In this document: in pieces, positions 35,909 through 45,851 of the stretch
How the letters are laid out: every line of letters starts with the position of its first letter
How positions within the stretch are numbered: the first letter of the stretch is position 1
Source of the DNA: Candidatus Phycosocius bacilliformis
Lineage (GTDB): Bacteria > Pseudomonadota > Alphaproteobacteria > Caulobacterales > Aquidulcibacteraceae
Assembly (NCBI RefSeq): GCF_003112735.1
Contig: NZ_BFBR01000006.1
Location: forward strand, 62,001-126,000
DNA length: 64,000 nt
Direction: 5' to 3'
Program-made: the position numbers and the translations under genes
Notes under the pieces: model-generated
What the model was told of the DNA's origin: nothing
What the model saw: only the letters and a program-made list of their open reading frames with translations
Database searches by the model: none

Positions 35909-36784
35909 ATGATGCGCCACAGCCCCAAAGTCACCACAGATGGAAGGAAGGCTGAAAAGAAGCCGCGGACCACACGCACGAAACAAAATGCTGCTCTTGT
36001 CAGTCTGTCAGCTCTCATGGTTGCCTGTACGACTTTACCAGATGAACAGACCCCTTTTCGCCAAAACCATCCTGAACTGACAGAGGCCTCTGGCTTCCGC
36101 GCGAAAATTCTGGCCAGTCCGCCCCCTGAGCCCGCCATTGAAAGAGGTGCTGCCCTTGTCATCGACCCCATCCGCCTGTCTGCGGAGCATGCGACCGCTG
36201 CGGGCATAACGGCCGATCAAGCCGCTATTCTCAAGCTCGCCCTTGGCCGCCACGTGTGCACAGCCTTGTCAGATCAATTCGACATTGTGGCAGCTGACGG
36301 CGCGGCACAGGCCGCATCCGCATACCGTCTCAAGGCCGAAATATCCGAGGTCATTGCAACTGGCCGTGTTGGGGCCGCAATTGGCAATGCCACAGCCATG
36401 GTGTCACCACTCACCGGTGTCCGCCCGCCCGTTGGCCTCGGGGCGCTGACGGTTCAGTTTGAATTGTACGATGCCTCAGGTCGCGCGACGGCGGCCATGT
36501 TGTGGCGGCAAAAGGCTGATGTCATCAGCTCGGAGGCTTCTGTTTCCCCCATCGGGGATGCCTATGCGCTGACCGAATCCGCCGGGACCGCTTTCGCCGA
36601 TCTTCTGAGCCAGCCGTCGAAGGGTTCCAAGGCGGTCAAAAGTCTAAAGCCAGCGCTTTTGTCAAAGCCGGACCCAGCATGTGAGGGCTTTGGTGGCTCG
36701 CGCGCCCGAGACGCGCTGGGCTTGTTGCCCATCCCCCCTCTGCCGCCGGAAGTGACTGAGCGCAAACGAAAGCCCAAGCCTTAA
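35909..36784 (+). CDS. DUF3313-family lipoprotein
   Basis: A 291-residue exported lipoprotein of unknown function. ATG 35909 leads to a basic N-terminus (RKAEKKPRTTRTK) and a lipobox ending ALMVAC. ALVIDPIRLSAEHATAAGIT and the domain around AYRLKAEISEVIATGRVGAAIGNATAM match DUF3313, a periplasmic lipoprotein family. An open frame extends 297 bp upstream but shows no coding-like sequence. The C-terminal 60 residues are proline- and lysine-rich. Confidence 0.75.
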   Translation: MMRHSPKVTTDGRKAEKKPRTTRTKQNAALVSLSALMVACTTLPDEQTPFRQNHPELTEASGFRAKILASPPPEPAIERGAALVIDPIRLSAEHATAAGITADQAAILKLALGRHVCTALSDQFDIVAADGAAQAASAYRLKAEISEVIATGRVGAAIGNATAMVSPLTGVRPPVGLGALTVQFELYDASGRATAAMLWRQKADVISSEASVSPIGDAYALTESAGTAFADLLSQPSKGSKAVKSLKPALLSKPDPACEGFGGSRARDALGLLPIPPLPPEVTERKRKPKP

Positions 36785-36814
36785 GAGATCGGTGAACAGG
36801 CAGCTTGCCATGGC

Positions 36815-37717
36815 CTATTCCACCGACGTTGCGGTTTGCTCAGACTGGACAAAGCGGCGGGTAAACAAGGCCTCCTGGCGGGCCTCATAATCTTTGAACT
36901 CAGTTCCACACAGGCGGTCCCAAAAGCGAAAATAGAGCCCGTAATTACCACCAGAGCGCTGATGGTGCATGTAATGGTGATAACAGGTCGTTTTCCAGCC
37001 AAGAATGGGCCATCTATGCCACGTGCGCGGGTAAATCTCAAAACCCATATGGCCGAGAAGATTGAACAAGGTCACCCCAAGACTGAAGGCCACAAGGCTG
37101 GCAGGATGCCATGGGATCACCAAGAGGATTACAAGGGCAAGTAAGCTATTGAGATCTTGGATGACCGATTCCACCGGGTGAAAGGAAAAGGTGGTAAAGG
37201 GTGTCGGCTCAACGCTATCATGGTGGACGCGGTGAAACAGGGGAAAGAGCTTGGGATGGTGCAAGGCCCGATGCGACCAATAAAAGCATGTGTCGTGAGC
37301 CAGGAAGAGAGCAAAGGTCGTTGCAACGACATAAATGAGCCCGCCAGGGCCGTGAATATCGCGATACATGTTGGCTTGTAGGGCCTCGTTCGACAAAACC
37401 AACCACAGGCCCGTCGCAATAGACAAGACGTTAGAGGACAGCGAAAAAGCAACCTCGCGCCAAATCTGCTCGCCGCTGTGGGATGGCTTGCGCGACAATT
37501 TCCGATTGGGGAACCATTTGGCTAAACCCCATGTGAAGATGGCAAAGAAAATGCCTCCATAGAGGAAGTATTCTCCATTGCTGGCCAAAACCATCGGCCA
37601 AATATCTGCTGAGCCGACATCAGATTTGGCCATTTGGGCAGCAGGTGTCAGCAGGATGATGAGGATTGCCAGCACAATTCCACCACTTGCGGCAACCGGA
37701 AATCGAAACCCACGCAT
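36815..37717 (-). CDS. Fatty acid hydroxylase / sterol desaturase family membrane protein
   Basis: A 300-residue integral membrane di-iron enzyme. His motifs are HDTCFYWSHRALHH, HRVHHDS and HYHYMHHQRSGGNYG, the three clusters of the family, with several TM segments before and between. It probably hydroxylates or desaturates a lipid. The substrate cannot be inferred. It starts at ATG 37717 and stands alone. Confidence 0.9.
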   Translation of the reverse strand: MRGFRFPVAASGGIVLAILIILLTPAAQMAKSDVGSADIWPMVLASNGEYFLYGGIFFAIFTWGLAKWFPNRKLSRKPSHSGEQIWREVAFSLSSNVLSIATGLWLVLSNEALQANMYRDIHGPGGLIYVVATTFALFLAHDTCFYWSHRALHHPKLFPLFHRVHHDSVEPTPFTTFSFHPVESVIQDLNSLLALVILLVIPWHPASLVAFSLGVTLFNLLGHMGFEIYPRTWHRWPILGWKTTCYHHYMHHQRSGGNYGLYFRFWDRLCGTEFKDYEARQEALFTRRFVQSEQTATSVE

Positions 37718-37948
37718 GCATATCTCCTTGATCGTGCATAAGCCCAGTGCGCTTTGACGGTGGAGGGAGAATGGAGACGCGATGGCGTTTTGCGGGAGGC
37801 AGAACCCAAGACAGCCAAAAGTGGGCCTTAGGTTTTCAACAAAAAATCAGAGAATAACGCGCAAACAGCAACAAGTCGCTTGCATGAAAGTGCAAACCAA
37901 GCCGGGAGGCTCACCAAAGACCTATCGACCGCGCATGATACTCAAGGA

Positions 37949-38602
37949 TTAGTGCGCACCTACCGGCTCGGCTTTAGCGCAATTCTTCACAGGCTGCGGC
38001 AGGTCTGCGGCCATATTGGAGAGCCAGCATTCATTGAAGACCGAGCAATAACAGGCTTGGACGCGGGCGTCGAAGCGAATCCGATCTATCGTCTCCCAGC
38101 GCTTTTGCCCATCTTTCGAGGCTGGATAGGACCATTTGAGGATGCGGCGGACCTCGCCCTGCGACAAAACACTCTGATTGATGGGGGTTGTCGTATAGGT
38201 GATCTGGCCTGTCCCCGTGTCGTTTACGAACTCGGACAATTCGCCATAGGTTTTGCCGCCGCTTTCAAGCTTGGTCCACATTACGCGCGCCGGCCCGGTG
38301 CCAACATTGGTGATGGTGAATTCCAAGGCTCGCTCGCCTGAATCGGTCACATTGCCGCTATCAAATTGCAAGATGGGCGTGGATTGGGCGCGCACCAGAC
38401 GCTCATTCTCTTTCACCAGCGCTTCCATGGTTTGGCCAGTGTGGAGCGATACGAACAGGGAACCTGCCGATACCAACAGGATGGCAACGGCCATTACGAT
38501 GTCAAACCAACGATGACCCGTACCATGGGCATGGGCATTATGAGCCGTTTCAGGGGCCTCAATCATCAGCGGACTCTCTGTTTCATCAGACAATTTAGAC
38601 AC
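37949..38602 (-). CDS. Hypothetical single-pass membrane protein
   Basis: A 217-residue protein with one TM segment (IVMAVAILLVSAGSLFVSL, about residues 35-54) after a His-rich cytoplasmic start (HNAHAHGTGHRW). The outside part has ALEFTITNVGTGPARV, an immunoglobulin-like start. Similar proteins occur in sphingomonads and caulobacters without known function. Four cysteines near the C-terminus (ACYCSVFNEC). Confidence 0.72.
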   Translation of the reverse strand: MSKLSDETESPLMIEAPETAHNAHAHGTGHRWFDIVMAVAILLVSAGSLFVSLHTGQTMEALVKENERLVRAQSTPILQFDSGNVTDSGERALEFTITNVGTGPARVMWTKLESGGKTYGELSEFVNDTGTGQITYTTTPINQSVLSQGEVRRILKWSYPASKDGQKRWETIDRIRFDARVQACYCSVFNECWLSNMAADLPQPVKNCAKAEPVGAH

Positions 38603-38777
38603 TCAAGACCAAAGGGCTATCCACGCCAGCTAACCAGCCCCGTCAGACCTGTAAAGCCAAAAAATCGCCAATGTCCAAAATGAGAGCGCCCGACACCGTG
38701 CGTGGCGATCGCGTAGGCTGGTTGTGCGCAGCACACCAAAACAAGTACGCGCGCGGGGTTGCGGCAAGATTGTCCCG

Positions 38778-39698
38778 CTACCCCCGCAAAAATGCCAAAA
38801 CCGGTACGAGGCTTTGGGCTGGATCTTCCTCATGTGGGACATGGCCAAGACCCGGGAAGGTCACAAGTCGGGCTTTGGGCAGGGCTTTCAAATAATCTTG
38901 CGCATTGGCTGGAGGAATCAGCGCGTCCCTATCACCCCAGAGCAAGAGAACGGGCTGAGAGATAGTGGGAAGAAGCTGACGGGGGTCTTCCAGAACTGTC
39001 TGCGCCATGCGGGCCAACAAAGCTTTGCGGCTGCCGGGGGCCAGTGTCAGATCATAATAGCGATCCAGCACAACATCGTCCAAGCGACTGGGATCGCCAT
39101 AGGCGGCTTCGATATTGGGACGGTATAGGGCTTTGGGCAGCACATAAACCATAAGCGACAAAGTCAGAGGCACGTCAGCCTTTTGGCCATAGTTAAATCC
39201 CGGACTGGCAAAGCCATCAGGTGCAATGAGAACCAACCGGCTCACACGTTCTGGATGCCGGGCAGCCAACCCCCAGGCCAACCTGCCACCAATCGAATTG
39301 CCGATGATGACGGCGCGCTTGATCTTCAGCCGATCCATCAAGCCCAAGATCAATGCTCGGGTGCGTTCATCGGTGTAATTCCCAGTGGGATCAGGTGAGG
39401 ACAGACCGGAGCCTGGTAAGTCAAGGCGCACCACACGATAGGATTGGCTGAGACTTTCAACCCAGCCATCCCAAGTTTGCAGGCTGGACCCAAAGCCATG
39501 CAGCAGGATGATGGCCGGGGCGGTCTTCGCCCCGCTTTCGCGCACATGCAGACTTACCCCGTCAATATCGATTAAATCCGCACGCGACTGCAGATACTTC
39601 GCCTCAAGCGATACGCGTGATTGATCAGGGGTCCATGCATAGGCCCCAAGGCTCATCAGGATCACCAGGCCTAGAACCGCAAGTAGACGCATCCCCAT
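38778..39698 (-). CDS. Alpha/beta hydrolase, membrane-anchored or exported
   Basis: A 306-residue hydrolase. ATG 39698 has GGGGGA seven bases upstream and leads into a hydrophobic segment (LLAVLGLVILMSLGAYAW), so the enzyme is exported or anchored. HGFGSSLQTWDGW is the oxyanion region, GNSIGG the nucleophile elbow (Ser), WGDRDALIP the Asp region and GLGHVPHEE the His. Substrate unknown. The longer frame to 39794 is unlikely. Confidence 0.88.
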   Translation of the reverse strand: MGMRLLAVLGLVILMSLGAYAWTPDQSRVSLEAKYLQSRADLIDIDGVSLHVRESGAKTAPAIILLHGFGSSLQTWDGWVESLSQSYRVVRLDLPGSGLSSPDPTGNYTDERTRALILGLMDRLKIKRAVIIGNSIGGRLAWGLAARHPERVSRLVLIAPDGFASPGFNYGQKADVPLTLSLMVYVLPKALYRPNIEAAYGDPSRLDDVVLDRYYDLTLAPGSRKALLARMAQTVLEDPRQLLPTISQPVLLLWGDRDALIPPANAQDYLKALPKARLVTFPGLGHVPHEEDPAQSLVPVLAFLRG

Positions 39699-39813
39699 GC
39701 TTGTTCCCCCAATTCTTCTCGACTTCTCGCCAGCGCAGGCTTGGCTGGACAGGACAGAGTTTGCTCTTATCTTGCAGGTAAGCAGCCTGTGCACAACAGA
39801 TTGGAGGTCCTGG

Positions 39814-40158
39814 ATGCGTCACGTAACGCCAATGTTAGCTGGTTTGCCACCAAAGCGGATCGGAATGCCTTTGGTTGCAGCATTCTACCTGTTTGTGAGC
39901 GGTTGTGTTGCACCATCAGGCTTTTCCAACACAGTCCCCAATCCAGACGATGCAAAATATCATTCGCCCAATTGTCGGGCGATGCGTGCCATGGCTTCCG
40001 ATCACGACTTCCGCGCCGCGTCCCGAACCGGACTGGCAATCGCGGCAGAAACTTCTCGAGAGCGGCTTAGAGAATTACCGTCGACCCGGGTGCTGGCAGC
40101 GGAACAAGAACGCGGTGCGCTTATTACCGCCGGCATGACCTATCATTGCACTTCATGA
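39814..40158 (+). CDS. Hypothetical small lipoprotein
   Basis: A 114-residue protein. ATG 39814 has GGAGG seven bases upstream. A hydrophobic stretch ends in FVSGC, a plausible lipobox, with Cys at residue 31. The mature part (KYHSPNCRAMRAMASDHDFRA) is not recognised. It is divergent from the hydrolase. Confidence 0.6.
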   Translation: MRHVTPMLAGLPPKRIGMPLVAAFYLFVSGCVAPSGFSNTVPNPDDAKYHSPNCRAMRAMASDHDFRAASRTGLAIAAETSRERLRELPSTRVLAAEQERGALITAGMTYHCTS

Positions 40159-40180
40159 TGATCAGCCATTGGGACCGCGA

Positions 40181-40777
40181 TCAAGTCCTTCCCCTGCGCC
40201 GCCATTCCCACGGGGCTTCAAAGTTTCCAGTCCAGATGCCAACCCGCCGATTTCGAGCCTCATATTCATGCGACCGATAGTCTTGAGAATAGCGGCCAAA
40301 GGCCAATGCGTGGCCATTGCGGACCATCCAGGCCTGCAAGTCTTCCCCAGCTAGAGAACAACGCGCGACGATACGGTCATACCGATCCTTGCCGGTGGGC
40401 TGACAGGATACAGGGCGGGCACCAACTTTGTCTGACAAGGCAAAGGCGGCGCGTTGTCCACAGCGATATGGCTTGCCGGACTGGTCCTCGCACAATTGTC
40501 GGGTTTCGGGGGCATCAATGCCAAACAAGCGGATGCGTTCACCCTGCACCTCCAACGTATCGCCATCAATCACAGATGCACGGCCGACAATGGGGGTTCC
40601 AACCACACCCACACGGGAATCTCGCGCCTGGGCATCTCGCGCCTGGGCAGTTCCGCCATCGGCAATCGAGATACCGAGCAATGCGAGTATGAGCAGACCG
40701 CCCCCGGAGAAGGCAGGGGCAAGTATCTGGCTATTCAAACGCAGGTACTGGTTAAATCGAAACACGATTGCAGGCAT
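40181..40777 (-). CDS. Thermonuclease (SNase)-family nuclease
   Basis: A 198-residue exported or membrane-anchored staphylococcal nuclease-like enzyme. VIDGDTLEVQGERIRLFGIDAPE (key: DGDTLEV, RLFGIDAPE) and KDRYDRIVARC are the catalytic segments with Arg and Asp residues. A hydrophobic segment near residues 22-38 gives export. The linker AQARDAQARDS comes from a 13-bp tandem repeat. The function is cleavage of DNA or RNA outside the cytoplasm. Confidence 0.87.
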   Translation of the reverse strand: MPAIVFRFNQYLRLNSQILAPAFSGGGLLILALLGISIADGGTAQARDAQARDSRVGVVGTPIVGRASVIDGDTLEVQGERIRLFGIDAPETRQLCEDQSGKPYRCGQRAAFALSDKVGARPVSCQPTGKDRYDRIVARCSLAGEDLQAWMVRNGHALAFGRYSQDYRSHEYEARNRRVGIWTGNFEAPWEWRRRGRT

Positions 40778-40874
40778 AGCAGCTTGAAGGTGAACAGGTG
40801 ATGAGGCCCTGCACCATCATTTGCCAGTCGGTTCAATGACTGCTGGAATCAAACTCTTGTGAATGGCGCTCCGA

Positions 40875-41552
40875 CTAAGTCTCAAAGCCAACAAACGTTG
40901 CGGCCTCAGCAACGCTTTTGCGCTCTGACACCACGGCATTCGCCGGGAACGTCTCATCGGGCCAACCAAGCGCAATGGCCTTCATAATCACCTGGTCGTC
41001 AGCAATCCCCGCATGTTCGCGAACAACAGGTGATTGCATAATGCCTTGGCTGTTGATGACCGCGCCAAGCCCACGCGACCATGCCGCATTGACCAGCGCA
41101 GTGGCCACCGCCCCGCAGTCAAAGGCGGTATCATCGCTGCCAGCCAGCACTTTGTCATAGGTGATGATGACACATACCGGGGCGTCAAACTGGCGGAAGC
41201 CGCGCAAAACCCAGTCCTGCCGCGCAGGTTGATCATCCCGGGCAATGCCCATCGCGGCAAACAATTGCTTTGCCACACCAATCTGACGCTCTCGGTGAAC
41301 GCCTGCAAAAGGCTCACCAATGCGAAATTCGCGCGAATGCGGGATGCCAGCCAAATTGCGCTCTGTATTGCCGGCCCGAATCCGATTGAGCGGCTCGCCG
41401 GTCAACACATAAAAATTCCAAGGCTGGGTGTTCATGGAGGATGGCGCACGCATCGCCAGTGTCAGAATTTCCTCAATAAGCGCCCGCGGCACCGGATCAG
41501 GCTTATAGCCGCGAATGCTGCGCCGCCCCAGAATGACCTCATCAAAGTCCAT
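40875..41552 (-). CDS. Nitroreductase family oxidoreductase
   Basis: A 225-residue FMN-dependent nitroreductase. RRSIRGYKPDPVPRALIEEIL and APSSMNTQPWNFYVL are the FMN-binding N-terminal parts, and AWSRGLGAVINSQGIM is the conserved later part. Natural substrate unknown. It follows the acyl-CoA dehydrogenase but is separated from it by a terminator, so it has its own promoter. Confidence 0.9.
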   Translation of the reverse strand: MDFDEVILGRRSIRGYKPDPVPRALIEEILTLAMRAPSSMNTQPWNFYVLTGEPLNRIRAGNTERNLAGIPHSREFRIGEPFAGVHRERQIGVAKQLFAAMGIARDDQPARQDWVLRGFRQFDAPVCVIITYDKVLAGSDDTAFDCGAVATALVNAAWSRGLGAVINSQGIMQSPVVREHAGIADDQVIMKAIALGWPDETFPANAVVSERKSVAEAATFVGFET

Positions 41553-41583
41553 GACCTACCTCCTTATGCACTGTGCGCGGACC

Positions 41584-41613
41584 AAAAAGGCCAACCAGTT
41601 CTGGTTGGCCTTT
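41584..41613 (-). terminator. Intrinsic terminator after the acyl-CoA dehydrogenase gene
   Basis: A 13-bp perfect stem (41586-41598 with 41601-41613) with a two-base loop; on the minus strand it is followed by five T. It ends the acyl-CoA dehydrogenase transcript. Confidence 0.85.
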
Positions 41614-41645
41614 GGTCGTGCATGATCCTCTTGGGAATGGCCTGA

Positions 41646-42800
41646 TCAGGCCGCGGCTTTGTCGCCGGCGCTCAAAGCCGCATAGCGCTTCAAATGCCAG
41701 TCAGCACTACCGGCTTGGGTGTCGATCATGGTTAGGCGTTTGAAATAGTGGCCGATGGCCAGCTCATCCGTCATACCCATGCCACCGAAAATCTGGATGG
41801 CATTTTGACCGACAAAGCGCCCACCGCGACCAATTTGGGTTTTGGCAGCGGCACAGGCTTTTGCCCGCTCCAACGCATCATCTTCGCCACAGCGGATTGC
41901 TGCCAGATAGGCCATCGAGGTTGATTGTTCGGTCCACATGAACATGTCGACCATACGGTGCTGCAGGACTTGGAACGAGCCGATGGCCACGCCAAATTGC
42001 TTACGCTGGCGGGCATAATCAACCGTCATGGCATGGGCCACCCGCATGGCACCGACAGCTTCGGCACATAAAGCCGCGATGACATTGTCTTGGGTCTCTT
42101 CCAGAGCAGGGAGAATGCCATCCACGGGGCCAATTACGGCATCTGCCCCAACCGAGACATTTTCCAGATAGACATCGCTGGCGCGCAGACCATCGACGGT
42201 TGGGTAATCCTTGGTCGACACACCGGCAGCAGACTTAGATACGAGGAAAGCCGAGAGACCAGCGCGCTCGCGCTGGCCGCCAGCCGTCCGGGCAATCACG
42301 ATCAGCGTATCGGCCTGAGGGCCACCAATCACCACCGCCTTATGACCATTGAGGATGTAGCCCGCGCCATCCTTTTTCGCCGTGGTGCTGACGTCAGCCA
42401 AATCATAGCGGCTCTTGGGCTCTGCAGCTGCCAGAGCGTAAATCCCCTCGCCTGTGGTGATCCGGCCGCCATGCTCTTCATGTTGTGCGGCCGAGCCCGC
42501 CAAGCGAAGCAAATTGCCGCTGGCGACAACGGAGGGAATGAAAGGCTCAACCACCAAGCCTTTGCCAAACTCTTCCATAATGACCAGATTGTCGATCGCG
42601 CCGCCGCCAAGGCCGCCCATGGATTCTGGCAAAGGGGCCATCATCAGCCCCATTTCGGCCAATTCGGCCCAAATTTCAGGTCGCCAGCCAGCCTCGGACT
42701 GGATGGCCTTACGACGCGTGTCGAAATCATATTTCTGCTGGACCAGCTTTGCGATGGAATCCCGCAGCATGTTCTGTTCGTCGGTGAAATTGAAATCCAT
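41646..42800 (-). CDS. Acyl-CoA dehydrogenase, pimeloyl-CoA dehydrogenase small-subunit type
   Basis: A 384-residue flavoprotein of the acyl-CoA dehydrogenase superfamily. MDFNFTDEQNMLRDSIAKLV and the end QIFGGMGMTDELAIGHYFKRL match the small-subunit group of pimeloyl-type enzymes, whose partner large subunit is usually adjacent but is not seen here. The catalytic glutamate is not obvious where MCAD has it. Role in fatty or dicarboxylic acid breakdown is inferred. Confidence 0.88.
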   Translation of the reverse strand: MDFNFTDEQNMLRDSIAKLVQQKYDFDTRRKAIQSEAGWRPEIWAELAEMGLMMAPLPESMGGLGGGAIDNLVIMEEFGKGLVVEPFIPSVVASGNLLRLAGSAAQHEEHGGRITTGEGIYALAAAEPKSRYDLADVSTTAKKDGAGYILNGHKAVVIGGPQADTLIVIARTAGGQRERAGLSAFLVSKSAAGVSTKDYPTVDGLRASDVYLENVSVGADAVIGPVDGILPALEETQDNVIAALCAEAVGAMRVAHAMTVDYARQRKQFGVAIGSFQVLQHRMVDMFMWTEQSTSMAYLAAIRCGEDDALERAKACAAAKTQIGRGGRFVGQNAIQIFGGMGMTDELAIGHYFKRLTMIDTQAGSADWHLKRYAALSAGDKAAA

Positions 42801-42935
42801 GTGGACGTTCCCTGAGTTCGCGCCTGTTCAGGCCTGCTTTATGGCTGAATTGATAGCGCGTTTGGCGGGCGATGCTAGGGGGTGAAGAAGGTTTAATTCA
42901 GGTCATTGCAGATAGAGCGAAACTGAAAATGACAA

Positions 42936-42957
42936 AGGGCGGACCCTCGCCCGCCCT
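42936..42957 (-). terminator. Probable terminator hairpin after valS
   Basis: A 7-bp GC-rich stem (42936-42942 with 42951-42957) just after valS on the minus strand; a T-rich stretch follows at short distance. Weaker than the other two in this region. Confidence 0.5.
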
Positions 42958-42983
42958 CTGCTGAGACAAATGCGGCTGCTCCA

Positions 42984-45704
42984 TCACCCCAGACGGGCGA
43001 GAGAGGCCTCATATTTGGCCCGTTCGGCCTCGTAACTGGCCTTGCGCTCACGCTGTTCTTCAATCACGTCGGCTGGGGCCTTAGCAACAAAGCCTGGATT
43101 ATCGAGTTTGCGGGCAACTGTTTCGATCTCTTTGGTACAGCGGGCAATTTCCTTACCCAGGCGGGCTTTTTCCGCACCAATATCCATCACCCCGGCCAAG
43201 GGGATCGCCACAATGGCCTCACCCAGAACAAAGGTGACGCTGCCAGCGGGGGCAACATCGGCGACCACCGAATATTCAAGCCGGGCCAAACGATCGATTT
43301 CGGCCTGATAGCGTTCAAGCCGTTGAGCTGTCGCCTTGGAAGCCCCGATCAACAAAGCGGGCACTTTGGCCCCGGCAGGCACATTGGTTTCACTGCGCAA
43401 AGAGCGCAAGCCCGTCACCAGATCGACCACCCAGCCCACTTCTGCTGCCGCAGCCTCATCAATCAGCGACACTTCCAGGCGTGGCCAGGATTGCCCAATC
43501 AACATGCCAGCACGTTTGGGCCCAAATTCGGCGGTTTTGTCCCACAATTCCTCGGTGACAAAAGGCATGAACGGATGAAGGATTTTCAGGATCTGATCGA
43601 GGACCCACGCCACTGTTTTGCGGGTTTCAGCCTTGGCAGCCTCATCCTCACCATTGAGCAGGGGCTTGACCAATTCCAAATAGAGATCGCAGAAAACACC
43701 CCATACGAAGGCGTAATTGGCCTGTGCGGCTTCATCAAAGCGATGGCTGGCGAGGGCTGCCTCAACCCCATGGGCGGTCTTGGTCAGTTCTGAGATGATC
43801 CAGCGGTTGAGCGTATGGGTCACTTCGGCGGGATCAAATGCCTCCCACAAAGTGCATTCATTCATTTGGGCAAAGCGGGCCGCATTCCACAATTTCGTGC
43901 CGAAATTGCGATAACCCTCCACCCGCTTGTCACTCATGCGGATGTCACGGCCGGGACCTGCAGCAATCGCCAAAGTAAAGCGCAAAGCATCGGCACCATA
44001 AGTGTCGATCAACACGGTCGGATCAATGATATTGCCCTTGGACTTGGACATTTTCTTGCCGTGCTCATCAACCACACGAGAATGGATGACCACAGTTGAG
44101 AATGGTGCCTTACCGGTAAAGTGACAGCCGAACATCATCATCCGGGCAACCCAGAAGAAGATGATGTCAAACATCGTCACCAATGTGCTGGTGGGATAAA
44201 AGCGCTCAAGCTCCGGGGTTTGCTCGGGCCAGCCCAGCGTCGAAAACGGCCATAATCCTGATGAGAACCAGGTGTCGAGCACATCCTCATCTTGGTGCAA
44301 CACCACGTCCTTGCCATGCTTGGCGCGCGCGGCAGCCTGCGCCTCAGCCTCGCTCTCTTCAACATAAATGTTGCCGTCTTCATCATACCAAGCCGGAATC
44401 CGATGACCCCACCACAATTGGCGCGACACACACCACGGCTCGATATTGCGCATCCATTGATAATAGGTCGCAGTCCAGCTTTCAGGGACGAATTTGGTTT
44501 CCCCACTCTCCACCGCTTTAAGCGCATTGACCGCAAGCTTGGCGGCATCCACATACCACTGGTCAGTCAACATGGGCTCGATGACCACATCGGACCGCTC
44601 GCCCAAGGGCTGTGTGATTAGCTTGTCTTCGACTTTGAGCAACAGGCCGCGCGCATCGATATCGGCGACCACTTTCTTGCGGGCTTCAAACCGGTCAAGG
44701 CCGCGATAGGCCTGAGGTATATAGTCAACGTCCAGCATTCGGCCCTTGGTATCGAGCAGAACGAACATATCGATATTGTGGCGTCGGGCGACTTTATAGT
44801 CGTTGAAATCGTGCGCCCCGGTGATTTTCACAGCCCCCGAGCCAAAGTCTGGGTCAGGATACTCGTCTGCGATGATGGGGATCAGACGGTCAGCCAATGG
44901 CAATAAGCAGCGCTTGCCGACAATTGGGGCATAGCGTTTGTCATCGGGATGAACGGCCACGGCTCCGTCGCCCAGCATGGTTTCAGGCCGGGTCGTTGCG
45001 ATGGAAATATAGTCACGCGTTTCATACTCAGTTGGCTCGCCATTTTCGTCAAAGGCGATGGGAAACTGATAGGTCTCGCCATTTTCCAGCGGATATTTGA
45101 AGTGCCAAAAATGACCAGCACGTTCTTCATTGACCACTTCGAGGTCAGAAACCGCCGTTTCGAAATGCGGGTCCCAATTCACCAAACGCTTGTCGCGATA
45201 AATGAGGCCCTCTTTGTACAATTGCACGAAGACTTTTCGGACCGCTGCGGACAAGCCCTCATCCATGGTGAAGCGCTCCCGGCTCCAGTCACAGGATGCG
45301 CCGAGCCGCTTGAGCTGGGTCGTGATGGTCCCCCCGCTTTCGGCCTTCCACGACCATACGCGCTCAAGGAATTTCTCCCGGCCCATTGTCCGGCGGCTTT
45401 CGTTTGTACCAGACTGTGCGAGTTGGCGTTCCACCACCATTTGAGTGGCAATTCCCGCATGGTCGAGACCAGGTTGCCACAGCACGGATTTCCCGCGCAT
45501 GCGCTCAAACCGGCACAGAATATCCTGCAAGGTGCAATTGAGCGCATGACCAATGTGCAGAGAGCCCGTTACATTGGGAGGCGGAATGACAATCGAAAAG
45601 GTTTCGGCGTCTGGGTCCTGCTTGGGCTTGAAGGCACCCGATTTCTCCCACGCATCATAAAGGCGCGGTTCAGAGGTTTGGGCAGAAAAATGACTGTCGA
45701 GCAT
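42984..45704 (-). CDS. valS: Valyl-tRNA synthetase
   Basis: Charges tRNA-Val. Class I signature PPNVTGSLHIGHAL at the N-terminus and KKMSKSKGN in the catalytic core; the C-terminal anticodon domain and coiled-coil are complete (906 residues). Starts at ATG 45704 (MLDSHFSAQTSEP). It follows popZ with 147 bp between, which hold a terminator. Confidence 0.97.
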   Translation of the reverse strand: MLDSHFSAQTSEPRLYDAWEKSGAFKPKQDPDAETFSIVIPPPNVTGSLHIGHALNCTLQDILCRFERMRGKSVLWQPGLDHAGIATQMVVERQLAQSGTNESRRTMGREKFLERVWSWKAESGGTITTQLKRLGASCDWSRERFTMDEGLSAAVRKVFVQLYKEGLIYRDKRLVNWDPHFETAVSDLEVVNEERAGHFWHFKYPLENGETYQFPIAFDENGEPTEYETRDYISIATTRPETMLGDGAVAVHPDDKRYAPIVGKRCLLPLADRLIPIIADEYPDPDFGSGAVKITGAHDFNDYKVARRHNIDMFVLLDTKGRMLDVDYIPQAYRGLDRFEARKKVVADIDARGLLLKVEDKLITQPLGERSDVVIEPMLTDQWYVDAAKLAVNALKAVESGETKFVPESWTATYYQWMRNIEPWCVSRQLWWGHRIPAWYDEDGNIYVEESEAEAQAAARAKHGKDVVLHQDEDVLDTWFSSGLWPFSTLGWPEQTPELERFYPTSTLVTMFDIIFFWVARMMMFGCHFTGKAPFSTVVIHSRVVDEHGKKMSKSKGNIIDPTVLIDTYGADALRFTLAIAAGPGRDIRMSDKRVEGYRNFGTKLWNAARFAQMNECTLWEAFDPAEVTHTLNRWIISELTKTAHGVEAALASHRFDEAAQANYAFVWGVFCDLYLELVKPLLNGEDEAAKAETRKTVAWVLDQILKILHPFMPFVTEELWDKTAEFGPKRAGMLIGQSWPRLEVSLIDEAAAAEVGWVVDLVTGLRSLRSETNVPAGAKVPALLIGASKATAQRLERYQAEIDRLARLEYSVVADVAPAGSVTFVLGEAIVAIPLAGVMDIGAEKARLGKEIARCTKEIETVARKLDNPGFVAKAPADVIEEQRERKASYEAERAKYEASLARLG

Positions 45705-45756
45705 GTGGGTTCCAGATCATATTGATGGGCGGGGGCGCTTTGACCCAGCCTGCCAA

Positions 45757-45788
45757 CAAAAGCGGCGCTGGCATATCATGCCAGCGCC
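45757..45788 (-). terminator. Intrinsic terminator between popZ and valS
   Basis: An 11-bp perfect stem (45764-45774 with 45778-45788), three-base loop, then a T-run on the minus strand (complement of 45758-45761). It closes the popZ transcript, so valS has its own promoter. Confidence 0.85.
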
Positions 45789-45851
45789 TGTTCTTTGAAG
45801 ACTTTCTGCTGTTGGAAGAATGAGCGCGCTATCGAGCTCAGCAGGATGGCA

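Noticed and set aside
40618-40650. 13-bp tandem repeat in the thermonuclease gene
   Set aside because: Two copies only, coding for AQARDAQARD in a linker; unlikely to be more than a slip event.
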